Positions 1 through 10,009 of a stretch of DNA of 64,000 nt are shown one piece after another. The position numbers were made by a program, and so were the translations under genes. This stretch comes from Philopedon plagiatum. Lineage: Eukaryota > Arthropoda > Insecta > Coleoptera > Curculionidae. A model generated the notes under the pieces. The model made no database searches and was not told the origin of the DNA. It worked only from the letters and a program-made list of their open reading frames with translations. The DNA is taken from positions 40,859,186-40,923,185 of the forward strand of contig OZ020197.1 of assembly GCA_963971165.1 (NCBI GenBank). Reading direction: 5' to 3'. Position 1 is the first letter of the stretch. Every line of letters starts with the position of its first letter.

Positions 1-170
1 GCCGACAGCACCAACGCCGTATCACATCGCGTATGCGCGGAGCTGAGTGGGGGGAGCGTTTCGACTGAGCCAAATTAAAAATTTTGAAACACGTGTAAAA
101 ACAAAAGTCCTTACATCGTGAGAAACATTTTTTGGCGAAAAACTTTTTCTCTAAAACCAAAGGTTCAGCA

Positions 171-455
171 TTTTTTTTTTCTGACAACCCACGAAGACCG
201 AAGTCTGAGTACTATGTACCGTGGGTGTACTGGGGAATCGACTCACACATCCAGAGCTGGAAACACCCGTAGGGATTTCACCAGCCCTTTAAGAGGATGT
301 GTGGGGTGGTACCACCTCGGTCGAGGAAGAATTCCTCTACCACCTTCCAACAACAATAATAAAATATCCATGGTCGAAGCGGGATTCGAACCCGCGCCTC
401 TCGGTTGCAAAGGTGGCGCCGTACCAACTCGGCCACCGGAGACCCCCCCCCCCCG
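171..455 (-). repeat. tRNA-derived SINE-like repeat
   Basis: On the minus strand a tRNA-like head carries a good Pol III A box (TGGCCGAGTTGG) and a perfect B box (GGTTCGAATCC). It is followed by about 190 bases of unrelated body and ends in a run of ten A (T run at about 171-181 on the plus strand). The head cannot fold as a working tRNA: the sequence after the T stem does not pair with the 5' end, and the anticodon arm is poor. Head, body and A tail together fit a tRNA-derived SINE. A run of about ten C lies at the head end. No clear target-site duplication was seen. Confidence 0.7.
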
Positions 456-1005
456 GACTTATAAGGAAATAAACAATTAAATTGTTTATAACAATTGATT
501 GCGCTAGAATTTTTCAATATCGATAATTGTGGCTCAATCTACACATAATTCTCAATGTTCATGATTTTTTTTTCAGATTTTTCTGAGCGTTTCTTTTGGT
601 GATGAGGGTGGAGGACAGCAATTTTTAGGCGTTTTTTCCTGAAAAATGTTTAAAAAATCGCATAAAAATGCATAAAAATACATCGTATTGTTAAATTCGT
701 CCTTCAATCAGCCTTAATTTTTTTCCATTTCCCAATTTACCCCCTAAAATTAACCCCCAGAGTCAAAATTCAACGTTTTATATTTCACGTCTATAATTGG
801 GCCACCACACTCTATTTCTGTGCTAAATTTCAAATTTTTACATGCAATAGTATCAGAGAAAACCGCTTGTGACAGACACCAAGGTGATTCCGTTTTGCTA
901 ATTTTAGCACGGAACACTAAAAAAAACATGTTAAAAACTTCTTCATAAAGTAAACATGCAGGCTGTAGAAAATTTATAGTAATTTGGTTGCCGTGCAGGT
1001 TGCAT
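456..1005. other. AT-rich spacer, no gene
   Basis: No open frame longer than about 60 codons and no recognisable motif. The sequence is rich in A and T runs and looks like ordinary intergenic insect DNA between the SINE-like repeat and the Harbinger element. Confidence 0.6.
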
Positions 1006-1022
1006 TGGCTGTTTTCGATTCG
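1006..1022 (+). repeat. Harbinger left terminal inverted repeat
   Basis: Seventeen bases identical to the reverse complement of 4959-4975. Similarity extends a few bases outward with mismatches, so the exact element edge is uncertain by 2-4 bases. Confidence 0.8.
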
Positions 1023-1228
1023 TTTTGGTTTGAGTTTGGTCCGTCAAAAATTTGAACCAAATGAATTCGTTTGGGAAACGATGACGTCATGATATCATTT
1101 TGGTTTGTCAAAATCGGAACCAACCTCGGAGGTTGGTTGTAAACTCTGGTTTGGAAATCTAACCTAAGATTTATTAAAAGAAGATAAAAACAAATAAAAA
1201 CTTATTTAATAATACTAGTGGATAAATA

Positions 1229-2698
1229 TTGGAGGCAGTTAAATTTATTCTTAACGGCAAAAGCGTTTATTTTGAAGAATCGATCGAAAATTGTGTGTTG
1301 TTGCTAACAGGTAACAAGCCAAAAGTCAAGTATGTATAGGACTAGTGCAAAATAAACAATTTTCGGCAGGTGAATAGCCGAAATTTGAAAAAGTTAGCTT
1401 AACAAAAGTCAATTTATGTTTCCATACTTATTGTATTTTTAGATGATGAGTATACAATAGATTATATAGGAAGAGCTGCTCGTAGTAATAATCTCACAGC
1501 TTATGGGATCGATGAAAATAGTTTGTATAATTTGCAAATTATTAGAGATGAAAATCAACCTCATGCACCAGAAGCATCAAGAAAAGCCAGTAACCAAAAA
1601 AATATAGAAGGTAGGTATTCTAGTCTTCATTATACAAATGAAAGAAAGTAGCTTAAGCATCTTGCAGATTAATTACTTGGCTAATTAGTAAACTATCATA
1701 ATGTTGGACAGACATGTATATATCGCAGATCCCTAATACACATGATTTATCCTCACTCTATTTTATTAATTTTAGATATTAATACAAGCGAAAAATCACA
1801 AGAATTTTCTTCACTTAGCTCTCCAGTAATTGCTGAGGAATATTTGACAGCACCAAGTTGTGAAATAGTATGGCAGCCGAATAAAAAAACCTGTAGAGAC
1901 AATGAGGCAACCTTATTACTCTTACAAATAAGAAACAGGGCAGAATACAAAAAATGGTTTAATGATAAGAAGCACAGCAAAGCAAGCCTTTGGGCAAAAA
2001 TAGCCAAAGAATTAGAGAAAGCAGGTTTCAAAATATCAAGTAAAGGAGAAAAAGATGCTGCGGATAGGGTAAGACAAAAATTTGCCAACCTGCAAAAATC
2101 GTTTACAGGCTTCATGGACAATATGCGCAGGACTGGTGCAGAAAGCATCCCAAAGCCACCTTATTTTGATCTCTTATTTGAAATTTTAGGAGAGAAAGAT
2201 AAAGCTAATCCTCCCATTCTTGTAGATTCATTTAATAATACTTCGACGGAAACTTGTGTACAAAATAGTGATAAGCCTAAGGATAAGCCCCTCCCTGACT
2301 CTCTCCAGCCAAGTACTTCAAACTCAAATATCATAGGAACTCCAAAGAGTACTGATCGAAATAAGCCCCTCTCTGACTCTCTCCAAGCAAGTACTTCAAA
2401 CTCAAATATCATAGGAACCCCAAAGACTACTGATCAAAAAAGAAATAGATTTGAAACCACAAAGTCATCAGTCAGACCAAAAAAAGATTTGATTTCTGTT
2501 ATAGAAAACATACACTTACAACAAATGGAAGAACTGAAAAATGTTAAAAGTATTGTAACAGAGAATATGGAAAAAAATAATAAACATCTTGAGAAAGAAT
2601 GTGAACAAAGAGATCAGTTAATAAGTATTTTAAAAGAGCTTTGCATCAGCAATAAAAAATCAAAAAAACGCAGGCGAAGTTCTTCATCTTCAGATTAG
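1229..2698 (+). CDS. Harbinger Myb/SANT-like accessory protein
   Basis: This is the second protein of PIF/Harbinger elements, which binds DNA and helps the transposase reach the nucleus and transposon ends. Three exons can be inferred: 1229-1310, 1443-1610 and 1776-2698. Both junctions are GT-AG in phase 1 and the total is a whole number of codons (390). The trihelix-like domain lies in exon 3 just after VWQPNKKTCRDNEATLLLL and runs through KPPYFDLLFEIL. A low-complexity part with a near-perfect repeat (KPLPDSLQPSTSNSNIIGTP and a second copy) follows, then a basic KKSKKRRRSSSSSD tail. The presumed first codon is TTG at 1229 rather than ATG. If that reading is right the start has been lost; otherwise translation starts in another exon or at 1742. 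Confidence 0.7.
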
Positions 2699-3258
2699 GT
2701 GCCTAATATATTCTGTACATCATTCACTTTACCAAAGTGTCCTCCAAGACTGAGATTTGTTGCGAGTGTTTTTTAGGTTGTAGTTTGTTACAGAAAATTT
2801 AATATTTGTTTTGTTCCAGTTTCTGTTTATTTAGTTTAACATAGTCATGCTATGATTTACATTATCTAGTTTCAAATAAGTTGTGCCTATGTTTCCATGA
2901 TTCTACATACTTTTAAGGTTTCTTGTACCTGTTAATTTTAAGTAAGTTTACACTTATAATTTTTTTTGTTAAAATATGCTGTATCTAAACTTTATATTTC
3001 TGTTGTAGAAAATAAAATAAAGTGAATCGGCTATTAATTAAAGCTTTCAGTGTTGCATAAAAAGAGCAAGAAATGTTTTTTTATATAAATTTTTTGCTAA
3101 TACTGTCAATTCAGAATATTGTTTTCTCATCTACAAACCATCTTTAAATTTGTATAAGGGTCTTAATTGGGCAGTGCTAAAATATAAAATACAATAATTT
3201 CAATATTAAAAAATTTATTTAAAAAAATATTTACAAAAGTAAAAAAATTAAATTAAAA
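2699..3258. other. Intergenic region between convergent Harbinger genes
   Basis: AT-rich DNA with an AATAAA-type signal near 3010, downstream of the accessory gene. The convergent transposase gene ends just past its right edge. Nothing else was seen. Confidence 0.5.
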
Positions 3259-4799
3259 CTAGTTGTTAAGCAAATTAGGAATTTCATTTCTTTTCTTTTT
3301 TGCCACTACATCACTTGCTTCCTGACAAACATCTGAAATGTTACTTCTACTTTCTTCTTCCTCTTCTTCTTCAATAATGTAGTGGTCTTCATTCAAAAGG
3401 CAGAAGTTGTGTAGAACACAACAAGCAACAATTATCTGAATGGCTCTCCTTGTACAATTTACATTTACATATCTTAAAATTCGCCATCTGCTTTTCAGTA
3501 TTCCAATTGCCTGCTCAATGACTACCCTCGTAACACTTAACTTGTAGTTATAATTTTTTTCCTTAAGTGCGAGTCTTCCCCTGTCTTCAAAAGGAGTCAA
3601 GCACCATGTTTTTAATGGATAAGCAGAATCACCTAAGATATGATACTTTTCCCCAAATAATTTGATTCTGCCTTCTTGTTCCACACACTGGTACAATGAA
3701 GAATTTTTGAACACCTGAAAAGAATGAAATGTTATCAATTATCTCATATTCTGCACTACTTTCGATAAAATTTTTGAAATAAAATTGTCTGTAATCTTTT
3801 GCATAGAAGCTTTAAGTGAAAAGATAAACTACATAGCTGTGACAAAGGTACAAACTACAGATAGGAGCATACCCTTGCATCATTTACACTGCCTGGAAAT
3901 CCCACAAATATATTTATCAATAGTCTTTTTGAAGTACAAACTCCTTGTAAAATTATGGACTGAAAGAACTTTCTATTTGTATAGCTATCTCTTTGATCTT
4001 GATCTATCTTGATTGGGATGTGACAGCCATCTATCGCTCCTATTACATCTAAATTATTAAGGCTTATAACCATTTAATATTGAAAGTATTCAGTCAATAT
4101 TTTTCTTAAATAAGCTGGATATCGGTGATTAATTATTTTCCCTATTAACAAAAGTATGTAATGATTTTAGTAATGAATTGCTAAGACACTTTTCCTAATT
4201 TGTCAAAACCACAAATATTAGTGAGAGAAAACTATTTTACCTGGAAATCCAGCAAGCCTTCCAAATTCATTACCTAAAAATGGTCTTTCTTCTTCTGTAG
4301 GCCACTTTATAACATGTTGCAACAATACAATTATGTATTTAAGGCATTTTGAAACTGAACTATGAACGGTTGACAAAGTAATATCAAATCTATCTGCTAC
4401 AGATATGATAGTTTCGCCCTTGGCAAGGTACCAGATTGAACTCAACAAACATTTTTCCAGAGGTACCTCTGCTCTTCCCCCAGTGTGTCCAATTCTTTTA
4501 AAATGTTTTACTTCAGTCTGGCCTACCAGATTATACAATTTGGCAAAAGTGGATCTTTGCATTCTAAACAAGCTAAAAAAATCGAAATCTAGATATCTGC
4601 TTATCCATTCCTCATAAAAACCAGGTGGTCTAAAATGTTCCTGACGATGAGTAGCTACTGCAAAAATATAATTGTTTTTGGTGAGTAACTGGATAGCTGG
4701 AAGCAAGTTACAACAAATATCTGTACTACGTGCACTTTTTATATCCTCTAGGAGGTAGGAAACAAGGCAGATCTTAATTTTTTTTGAAGGAGATGCCAT
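3259..4799 (-). CDS. PIF/Harbinger DDE transposase, three exons
   Basis: The enzyme cuts and rejoins element ends using a DDE-type RNase H fold (DDE_Tnp_4 / HARBI1-like). Exons on the minus strand are 4799-4241, 4048-3873 and 3714-3259. The GT-AG junctions keep one frame (phase 1, then phase 0) and total exactly 397 codons including the stop, so the gene looks intact. The N-terminal helical part includes SVADRFDITLSTVHSSVSKC, an HTH-like segment. The catalytic acids fall in GAIDGCHIPI, ILGDSAYPL and RVVIEQAIG. The C-terminus has a Glu run followed by a basic KKKR. The length (396 aa) is normal for the family. Start: ATG at 4799, preceded by AT-rich DNA inside the element. Confidence 0.88.
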
Positions 4800-4958
4800 A
4801 ATTCCAATTCTTCAACAAAACTGAAAACTTTTGTAAACAAAAAGACAAACCAGTCCATTCGATTGAAAATTGTTATGACGTCATTAAAGTGACATTATTG
4901 ACGGACCGCTGTCACAAAATATCTGTCAAAATCTAACCAACCAGTCTCGAATTGGTTG

Positions 4959-4975
4959 CGAATCGAAAACAGCCA
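4959..4975 (-). repeat. Harbinger right terminal inverted repeat
   Basis: Reverse complement of the 17 bases at 1006-1022. It lies about 160 bases beyond the transposase start codon. Confidence 0.8.
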
Positions 4976-6243
4976 TTGAGTTAGGACTGGGTTTAAATAA
5001 TATTCCTAATCCTAATTGATGTTTTGGTGCGTGGCATTGTAAAGATGTTCAAACATCCCAAAAATATACAACATTTATCATAAGAAATATTATTTATTAC
5101 AAAAATAATAGATATTTGGCAATTCGTCCACCAAAAAGTACGAATTATGACAATCTCACAATCTCAGGGGGGCCATGGCCCCCACCCTGGCCCCTCCCTG
5201 CGGGCGCCCATGAAGATATTATTATACATGAAATGTGTTTTGAATATTACGTACAACCTAAAAAGAAGATAATATACGGGCGGTCCTATTTAAAATAAGC
5301 AAGTTGACATCTTTTTCCGGTATAATAGGAAGCACCAGATTCTCGAAAATAATTTAGCCGAAAGGCCCCCTGCGACTTTAGTATACTATCTGCCAAATTT
5401 TTAATTTTATTTCATTTTAGTTTTTCCTATATAGGTTGATACAGTTCCCAAATAGACACCCTGTATATTTTTTTATGATAAGTAACCGTTTTAGAGAAAA
5501 TATAATAATGATCTTCAATTCACGTCCTTGATATTTAATTTTATTGGATCCCATAATTTATTTCTATAGGTATCCAATATTTTGGGCACCTTTATAATTT
5601 TATAAAAATGAAACAGGGACTTTAAAAGAAGATTTTAAAGTTTTTCCCAAAAATGATTGTTCGTATTCAAAATGATCAAAATACATTTTTAAGCTTGTTT
5701 ATTGCTTTAACTGACAGAACTATTAAACTGACAAAAAATCATAATCGTACAATTTTTTTCTTAAAACTTTACGTGTACCTGGATCAACTGAAAAAAAAAA
5801 CTCATAATAGAAATTGTTTAGTTTTGTCTCCACAATTATTGTATTACTGACATTTTGCATAAATATGATCTTAGTGGCTTCTTTAGAGGGTTGTATGAAG
5901 AAGCCGGCAGTATGATTGATAAAACGTTGCCAAAAATATTGAGCAATTTAAAGCAACTGATTTTAAATTCTCTAGCTTAAAAGGTTTTTACCCAAACTAA
6001 CAAGAGATAACAATTAGAATTTAATTTTATTATAAAATTATTAAATTATTAAAAAACCCAATTTCTATGCCTATGGATTGATATTTATCATAATTTTGAT
6101 TTTCGAACAGCTTTATCGTAAATTTTTGCGCTAGTAGGTACTTTGCCGTACTCTGATCGTAAATTTTTGTGCTAGTCAAAAAAACAAAGGTATATGTATT
6201 ACTGTAATCTTTATTGCCTATAAACTCTACAATCAAGAAATCT
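4976..6243. other. AT-rich spacer left of the viral block
   Basis: No convincing gene. A short GC-rich patch near 5165-5215 has self-complementary GGCCATGGCC. The rest is very AT-rich with short random open frames. Base composition changes noticeably at about 6240, where the viral coding block starts. No repeat or target duplication marking an integration edge was recognised. Confidence 0.5.
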
Positions 6244-7233
6244 TTAACGTTTTCGAATGTTCACGCTCGGTGCCGTTTTCGCTTTGACACGAAATTGGGA
6301 CACAAGAAATGTTTCCAGAAAAGTGTACACCTTCTTCTGTGGTTCTCCGTCGTCGTTTCGAACGAATTTTGTCTGAGAATTAAACAGTCCACTTCTCGAA
6401 GTAATAGCTAGATACAACACATCGGGATCCTCTGGTTGTTTTATCGGTTGGGTTGATTTGACCAGAGAAGCGGGTGGTTCCCAATCGATGGAAAATTTAC
6501 TCGATTTGGTCGGAATTACCACCTTGTAGAATGCTGAATTTTTTGATACGATAGAATTAAGTTTCAAAAATTCTTGCACCATCTCCGAAGTGATCATTGT
6601 ATCTCGCAACGCTTGGAATCTTTTTTGAGCAGACATTTTTATGTCCTCGACACCGGCAAAACTAATAATGGCATTTATATGAGATTCACCTGCCATTTGA
6701 TCCAGGCCTAAGTAGCGGCCGCGAAGACTTACAAATTCGACCAAATTGCTGGCCGTATTGTTTGAACACGATGCAAGCACCAAATGAACAAAGTCCGACA
6801 ATCGTTCACGAAAACGTCGATAGTCTTTATCGTTGACGAGTTGTTTGATTCGTTCTTCTTTGGAGATGCTTTTGTCTTCTTCAAATGTTTCGTTGCTAAT
6901 ATATTCGACCAAATCGAATAGATCGTCGTTACCAAAATATTTGATCGCACCCGCCAAGATAATGGCCGTTGTAAATTGATCAGGGCCAGTAGGTCCCAGG
7001 CCCATCGACGAACCACCAAACAGTGGTTCACGGGTCACATTAAAAAATTCACGATCCACCTTCTTTGCATCGTTTGTTGAAATTGTACCATTCTTTGTAG
7101 TGTTATTTTTCTTTGTCAAAATTGCAGTATTAGTGCCGTTGGCCGTAAAATAAATTGGTTGTTCTTCTTCATTGTCCGATTCGAGTCCATTATCTTGCTG
7201 TTGGGGATCAGCATCACCTACGTCCGCTATCAT
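6244..7233 (-). CDS. Viral-block protein, unknown function (329 aa)
   Basis: The family was not recognised. The N-terminus is acidic and low in complexity (to about residue 65), then comes a globular, mostly helical part with no membrane segment or signal peptide, and a basic end (VNIRKR). Only two or three Cys are visible. It is the leftmost gene of the block and is read in the same direction as the next gene, with a gap of about 40 bases, so the two may be co-transcribed. No DTAAG motif lies directly before its ATG. A structural or DNA-associated virion protein is possible but unsupported. Confidence 0.7.
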   Translation of the reverse strand: MIADVGDADPQQQDNGLESDNEEEQPIYFTANGTNTAILTKKNNTTKNGTISTNDAKKVDREFFNVTREPLFGGSSMGLGPTGPDQFTTAIILAGAIKYFGNDDLFDLVEYISNETFEEDKSISKEERIKQLVNDKDYRRFRERLSDFVHLVLASCSNNTASNLVEFVSLRGRYLGLDQMAGESHINAIISFAGVEDIKMSAQKRFQALRDTMITSEMVQEFLKLNSIVSKNSAFYKVVIPTKSSKFSIDWEPPASLVKSTQPIKQPEDPDVLYLAITSRSGLFNSQTKFVRNDDGEPQKKVYTFLETFLVSQFRVKAKTAPSVNIRKR

Positions 7234-7275
7234 CGTGTCAAAGTTGTTGTTCTTCTTCCTCTGCTAATAAATGAT

Positions 7276-8166
7276 TTACAATTTCACCCAATTCAAAAAA
7301 TTCAACTTTCGATTTAGTTCGTCTATTCGTTGCTGCAACTCAGTTTCGTTGGATTGCTTATTGTCTGGTTGTTCACTGTCCAATGATTTTGTTCTTTTGA
7401 AAGGTTGACCGTCCACAGATTCTGATGGATTTTTTCTCTTTAGACGATTTCTCCGTTCGCGCTCTACAGGCTCTGAGTTGTGTCCTCTAGTTTTTCTTCT
7501 TTTATAGCTACGAGTAACGCTCCACTTTGTACATTCTCCCATTATTGGTTCTACATTGTGGTTTTTGAACAACTCGCAGATAATTTTAATTCGCGTCGTG
7601 ACATTCTCAATATTAATTGGTAGTTGCACTTTTGTCGATAAACTCAGAAGGAAGCGAAGGAGAAATACGGCCGCCGTTAGACTATCCATACTCCAAATGT
7701 TGCTCGGTATGGTACGAGTTTTAAATGTAAATTTGGCACATTGCGGATCTTCCCGTTCGGATGCGACACACTCCTGATTGAAATTCCACAAATGCTGAAC
7801 CAGATTCAGTTTTAATTGTCTTTCCCACGGCGTTCGCAGTTCCAGACTTATACAATTTCGCCAGATCCGGTACAGCGTGCTGGCTAGTCGAAAGGAGAAA
7901 AATCTCTTATTTTCGCTGCCATTGGCACCGTTCAAATCGAGTCCCGGTACTAGATCTTTGGGTCCCAGTTCGATATAAAGATGCATCAGAATAGGTACAA
8001 TATCATCGTTTATAAATATTCCATCGTTTCGAACGTACAACGATAAATCTAACGGAAAGGAAGTTAAATAACGTTTGACCTGTTCCAGTCGTTCTTTAAT
8101 GAAAAAGAAAACGGGCACAATTTTTACGCCGTCCAAGCTGATTTCGTTTCTTTGGGAAATAATCAT
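7276..8166 (-). CDS. Viral-block protein with basic C-terminus, unknown (296 aa)
   Basis: Not recognised. Residues 1-205 look globular, with hydrophobic helices (for example AAVFLLRFLLSLS) but no clear transmembrane segment. After about residue 215 the chain becomes very basic (RSYKRRKTRG, RERRNRLKRKN, FKRTK), followed by a short coiled-coil-like end (LQQRIDELNRKLNFL). The basic region could bind nucleic acid or act as a nuclear localisation signal. The start region overlaps the upstream DNA of the divergent gene at 8188, so the two share a very short intergenic region. Confidence 0.7.
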   Translation of the reverse strand: MIISQRNEISLDGVKIVPVFFFIKERLEQVKRYLTSFPLDLSLYVRNDGIFINDDIVPILMHLYIELGPKDLVPGLDLNGANGSENKRFFSFRLASTLYRIWRNCISLELRTPWERQLKLNLVQHLWNFNQECVASEREDPQCAKFTFKTRTIPSNIWSMDSLTAAVFLLRFLLSLSTKVQLPINIENVTTRIKIICELFKNHNVEPIMGECTKWSVTRSYKRRKTRGHNSEPVERERRNRLKRKNPSESVDGQPFKRTKSLDSEQPDNKQSNETELQQRIDELNRKLNFLNWVKL

Positions 8167-8181
8167 CTCACGCTAAGCTCA

Positions 8182-8186
8182 ATAAG
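8182..8186 (+). promoter_or_regulatory. DTAAG late-promoter motif before the 8188 gene
   Basis: ATAAG ends one base before the ATG at 8188. In baculoviruses and nudiviruses the D-TAAG motif is the initiator for the viral late RNA polymerase. Its position favours 8188 over the upstream in-frame ATG at 8152. Confidence 0.55.
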
Positions 8187-8187
8187 A

Positions 8188-8664
8188 ATGTACACGGTTT
8201 ATCTAAAATCGTTTCTGAGTTCAAACTGTTGCCGACATTACTATTACTCTGTCAAAGAACCCTACAACGGCGTTCGGTACGAATTGCATCCGGGCTTGAA
8301 ACCATTCATCACCGCGGTCGATTATCACGGCGTCGGACGTATTGAAAACGTTAATTACCTTTGTTTGGTGTGTAAAAGTTTACTGGACGATCATTTGAAC
8401 AAACCTTTCGGTATACTTTGGCACAATTGCGATACTCTCGCCGGTCTCGGTATTCAAACGATTCATGCCTGGTTCATGATCGTATTGATGGCATCCAGTT
8501 TAATTGTACCGCAAAATATAACTTTAGCCATGTTTATGGCATTAGTATTTCTTGCCAACGCCCATATGCCGGTGAGAGTAACTAATTATGCTTGCCCGCA
8601 CGTTACAGTGATTGGTGCACAAATACAAAGTTACACGAAAAAAAACGTACTATTTTTACTATAG
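8188..8664 (+). CDS. Possible Ac81-like membrane protein
   Basis: A 158-residue protein. The chosen ATG directly follows ATAAG; an alternative ATG at 8152 would overlap the divergent gene. The middle contains two CxxC-like or Cys/His-rich stretches (YLCLVCKSLL, LWHNCDTLAGLG, IHAWF) followed by a strong hydrophobic segment of about 40 residues from MIVLMASSLIVP to ALVFLANAHMP. Size, the HNCD-type motif and the late hydrophobic segment resemble Ac81-family proteins, a core gene of baculoviruses and nudiviruses involved in virion envelopment. This is recognition by pattern only, so another small viral membrane protein remains possible. Confidence 0.5.
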   Translation: MYTVYLKSFLSSNCCRHYYYSVKEPYNGVRYELHPGLKPFITAVDYHGVGRIENVNYLCLVCKSLLDDHLNKPFGILWHNCDTLAGLGIQTIHAWFMIVLMASSLIVPQNITLAMFMALVFLANAHMPVRVTNYACPHVTVIGAQIQSYTKKNVLFLL

Positions 8665-9279
8665 ATCAAGATTTTCACGGGGCAACCCAATATTAATACG
8701 TTCGGGGCCCGTGTCTAATTCCGAATGGTCATCCTTTCTTTTTTTAAATTCCTCGTAATAACTGTCACTTTTGTTGTTTAGAATGAGCTGCCGAATAAAT
8801 TCTTTGATGATTGGCTTATTTTTCTCGAGCCAGGCATTGCGCCGTTGTTTGTCTTCGTTCAAAAGTAACAGTTTAGCATTATCGTATCCCATTTTAATGT
8901 AATCTTTGTATTCGTGCAAAAATGCAGTTAATTGTCGTTCGATGTTCCGTTTAAAGATCAATTGGCCCATTAATCGGGTAACGAAACTTTTGTCATTAAC
9001 CAGAACGTTGAAGATTTTTTCGAAAGCGTCCTCGTTGAGCGTTTGCTTTGTTAACGCGTCACCCACCAAATCGTATAGCGCTTGAATCGGTAAATCGATT
9101 TGAAAATGTGTAGCAATTAAATCTTCGATCGTATCTTGTATCTCGTCAATATCGTATGGTTGTTGTTGGGACGTTTTGTTCGGAACAAACAACTTTGGAT
9201 ATGACTTTATCATATCTGTAATAATTTTGTGACTTTTAAGAAGGATATCAATACGGTAAATAAAACTAAGTACATCCAT
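8659..9279 (-). CDS. Viral-block helical protein, unknown (206 aa)
   Basis: Not recognised. It is a charged, predominantly helical protein without Cys pairs, signal peptide or membrane segment. The C-terminal part is Lys/Glu/Asp-rich (EEFKKRKDDHSELD). Its stop overlaps the end of the convergent 8188 gene by six bases, and its ATG lies three bases from the stop of the upstream gene at 9282, suggesting tandem transcription with it. Such tight packing is normal for large insect DNA viruses. Confidence 0.7.
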   Translation of the reverse strand: MDVLSFIYRIDILLKSHKIITDMIKSYPKLFVPNKTSQQQPYDIDEIQDTIEDLIATHFQIDLPIQALYDLVGDALTKQTLNEDAFEKIFNVLVNDKSFVTRLMGQLIFKRNIERQLTAFLHEYKDYIKMGYDNAKLLLLNEDKQRRNAWLEKNKPIIKEFIRQLILNNKSDSYYEEFKKRKDDHSELDTGPERINIGLPRENLDL

Positions 9280-9281
9280 TA

Positions 9282-9998
9282 CTAGGAGAATTTATTAATC
9301 GTCTTATAACATAGATTACATACATTGTAGAAAGATTCTCCTTCGTCGTGTGATCGATCGTTGAAACGTACCACCCTAACGGACTCGTGGTAACATTGAC
9401 CAATTTCTTCCCGTAGTACAAATTTACTAATGTCCAGGGGCGTCGGAAGAATGAGATTGCCGCTGCCAACGACAGTTCCACCAACTAAAGGATTTAAATA
9501 GAGATAGGGCTTGTGAATCAAACGTCTAATTCTTATTCCGTTGCGAATGGTACCGCTGGCACGGAAAGTTAAAGAAGCGACCAACTTTTGTGAGGCTTGA
9601 AATCGTTCGACATTTTGCACGTCAAAGAACAACTTTTCCAAAGAGGGAAATTCGTTGGTAATTTGTTTTAAGCTTAGAGTGTACGTCGACAGTTGCCGCT
9701 CGTCTGGGGAAAAATGTCGATTAATCATTGTTCCGTGCGGGGAGTTGAGAAACTTGTAAATGACAAAGCAACCACAGTTAATGTGTAATGTTTGCATAAT
9801 AAAGGAATTGAGTCGTTTACATCGATTATCCCATTTTTGTTGAACGATCGGACTCCACGGTAATTGATCCTTGTCGATTTGGCAATAGTGTTCGTACTTG
9901 TCACAAAAATTACTTTCGATTACTTCGTTGGTTACTAGGCTGAGCGCCAAACGAATACGGTCTTGGTGAGTGGCACCGAATAAAGTTTCTAAACGCAT
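9282..9998 (-). CDS. Viral-block protein with terminal CxxC, unknown (238 aa)
   Basis: Not recognised. Cysteines occur as NCGC near residues 74-77 and as CNLC ten residues from the C-terminus. No paired zinc-ribbon arrangement is complete, so LEF-5 or P33 identity was not accepted. There is no membrane segment. The gene lies 11 bases downstream of the PIF-5-like gene, in the same direction, and is followed closely by the 8659-9279 gene. The three may form one transcription series. Confidence 0.7.
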   Translation of the reverse strand: MRLETLFGATHQDRIRLALSLVTNEVIESNFCDKYEHYCQIDKDQLPWSPIVQQKWDNRCKRLNSFIMQTLHINCGCFVIYKFLNSPHGTMINRHFSPDERQLSTYTLSLKQITNEFPSLEKLFFDVQNVERFQASQKLVASLTFRASGTIRNGIRIRRLIHKPYLYLNPLVGGTVVGSGNLILPTPLDISKFVLREEIGQCYHESVRVVRFNDRSHDEGESFYNVCNLCYKTINKFS

Positions 9999-10009
9999 CT
10001 TGGAAAATA

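Larger units (their letters stand above)
1006..4975. mobile_element. PIF/Harbinger DNA transposon
   Basis: A 17-bp terminal repeat (TGGCTGTTTTCGATTCG) at 1006-1022 recurs inverted at 4959-4975. Subterminal DNA on both sides carries related segments containing ATGACGTCAT or GACGTCAT and TTGGTT. Between the ends lie the two genes typical of the superfamily: a Myb/SANT-like DNA-binding protein on the plus strand and a DDE_Tnp_4 transposase on the minus strand. The usual 3-bp target duplication could not be fixed by eye because the outermost bases differ between the ends. The transposase reads through once its two introns are removed, so this may be a young copy. Confidence 0.88.

Noticed and set aside
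361..440. Functional tRNA gene on the minus strand
   Set aside because: A and B boxes are good, but acceptor and anticodon arms do not pair, and a body with an A tail follows, as in SINEs.
118..480. 120-codon open frame near the window start
   Set aside because: It begins with a non-ATG codon and runs through the SINE-like repeat in antisense.
9282..9998. LEF-5 or P33 assignment
   Set aside because: Only one CxxC near the C-terminus and one CxC; the paired ribbon or the oxidase motif is not complete.
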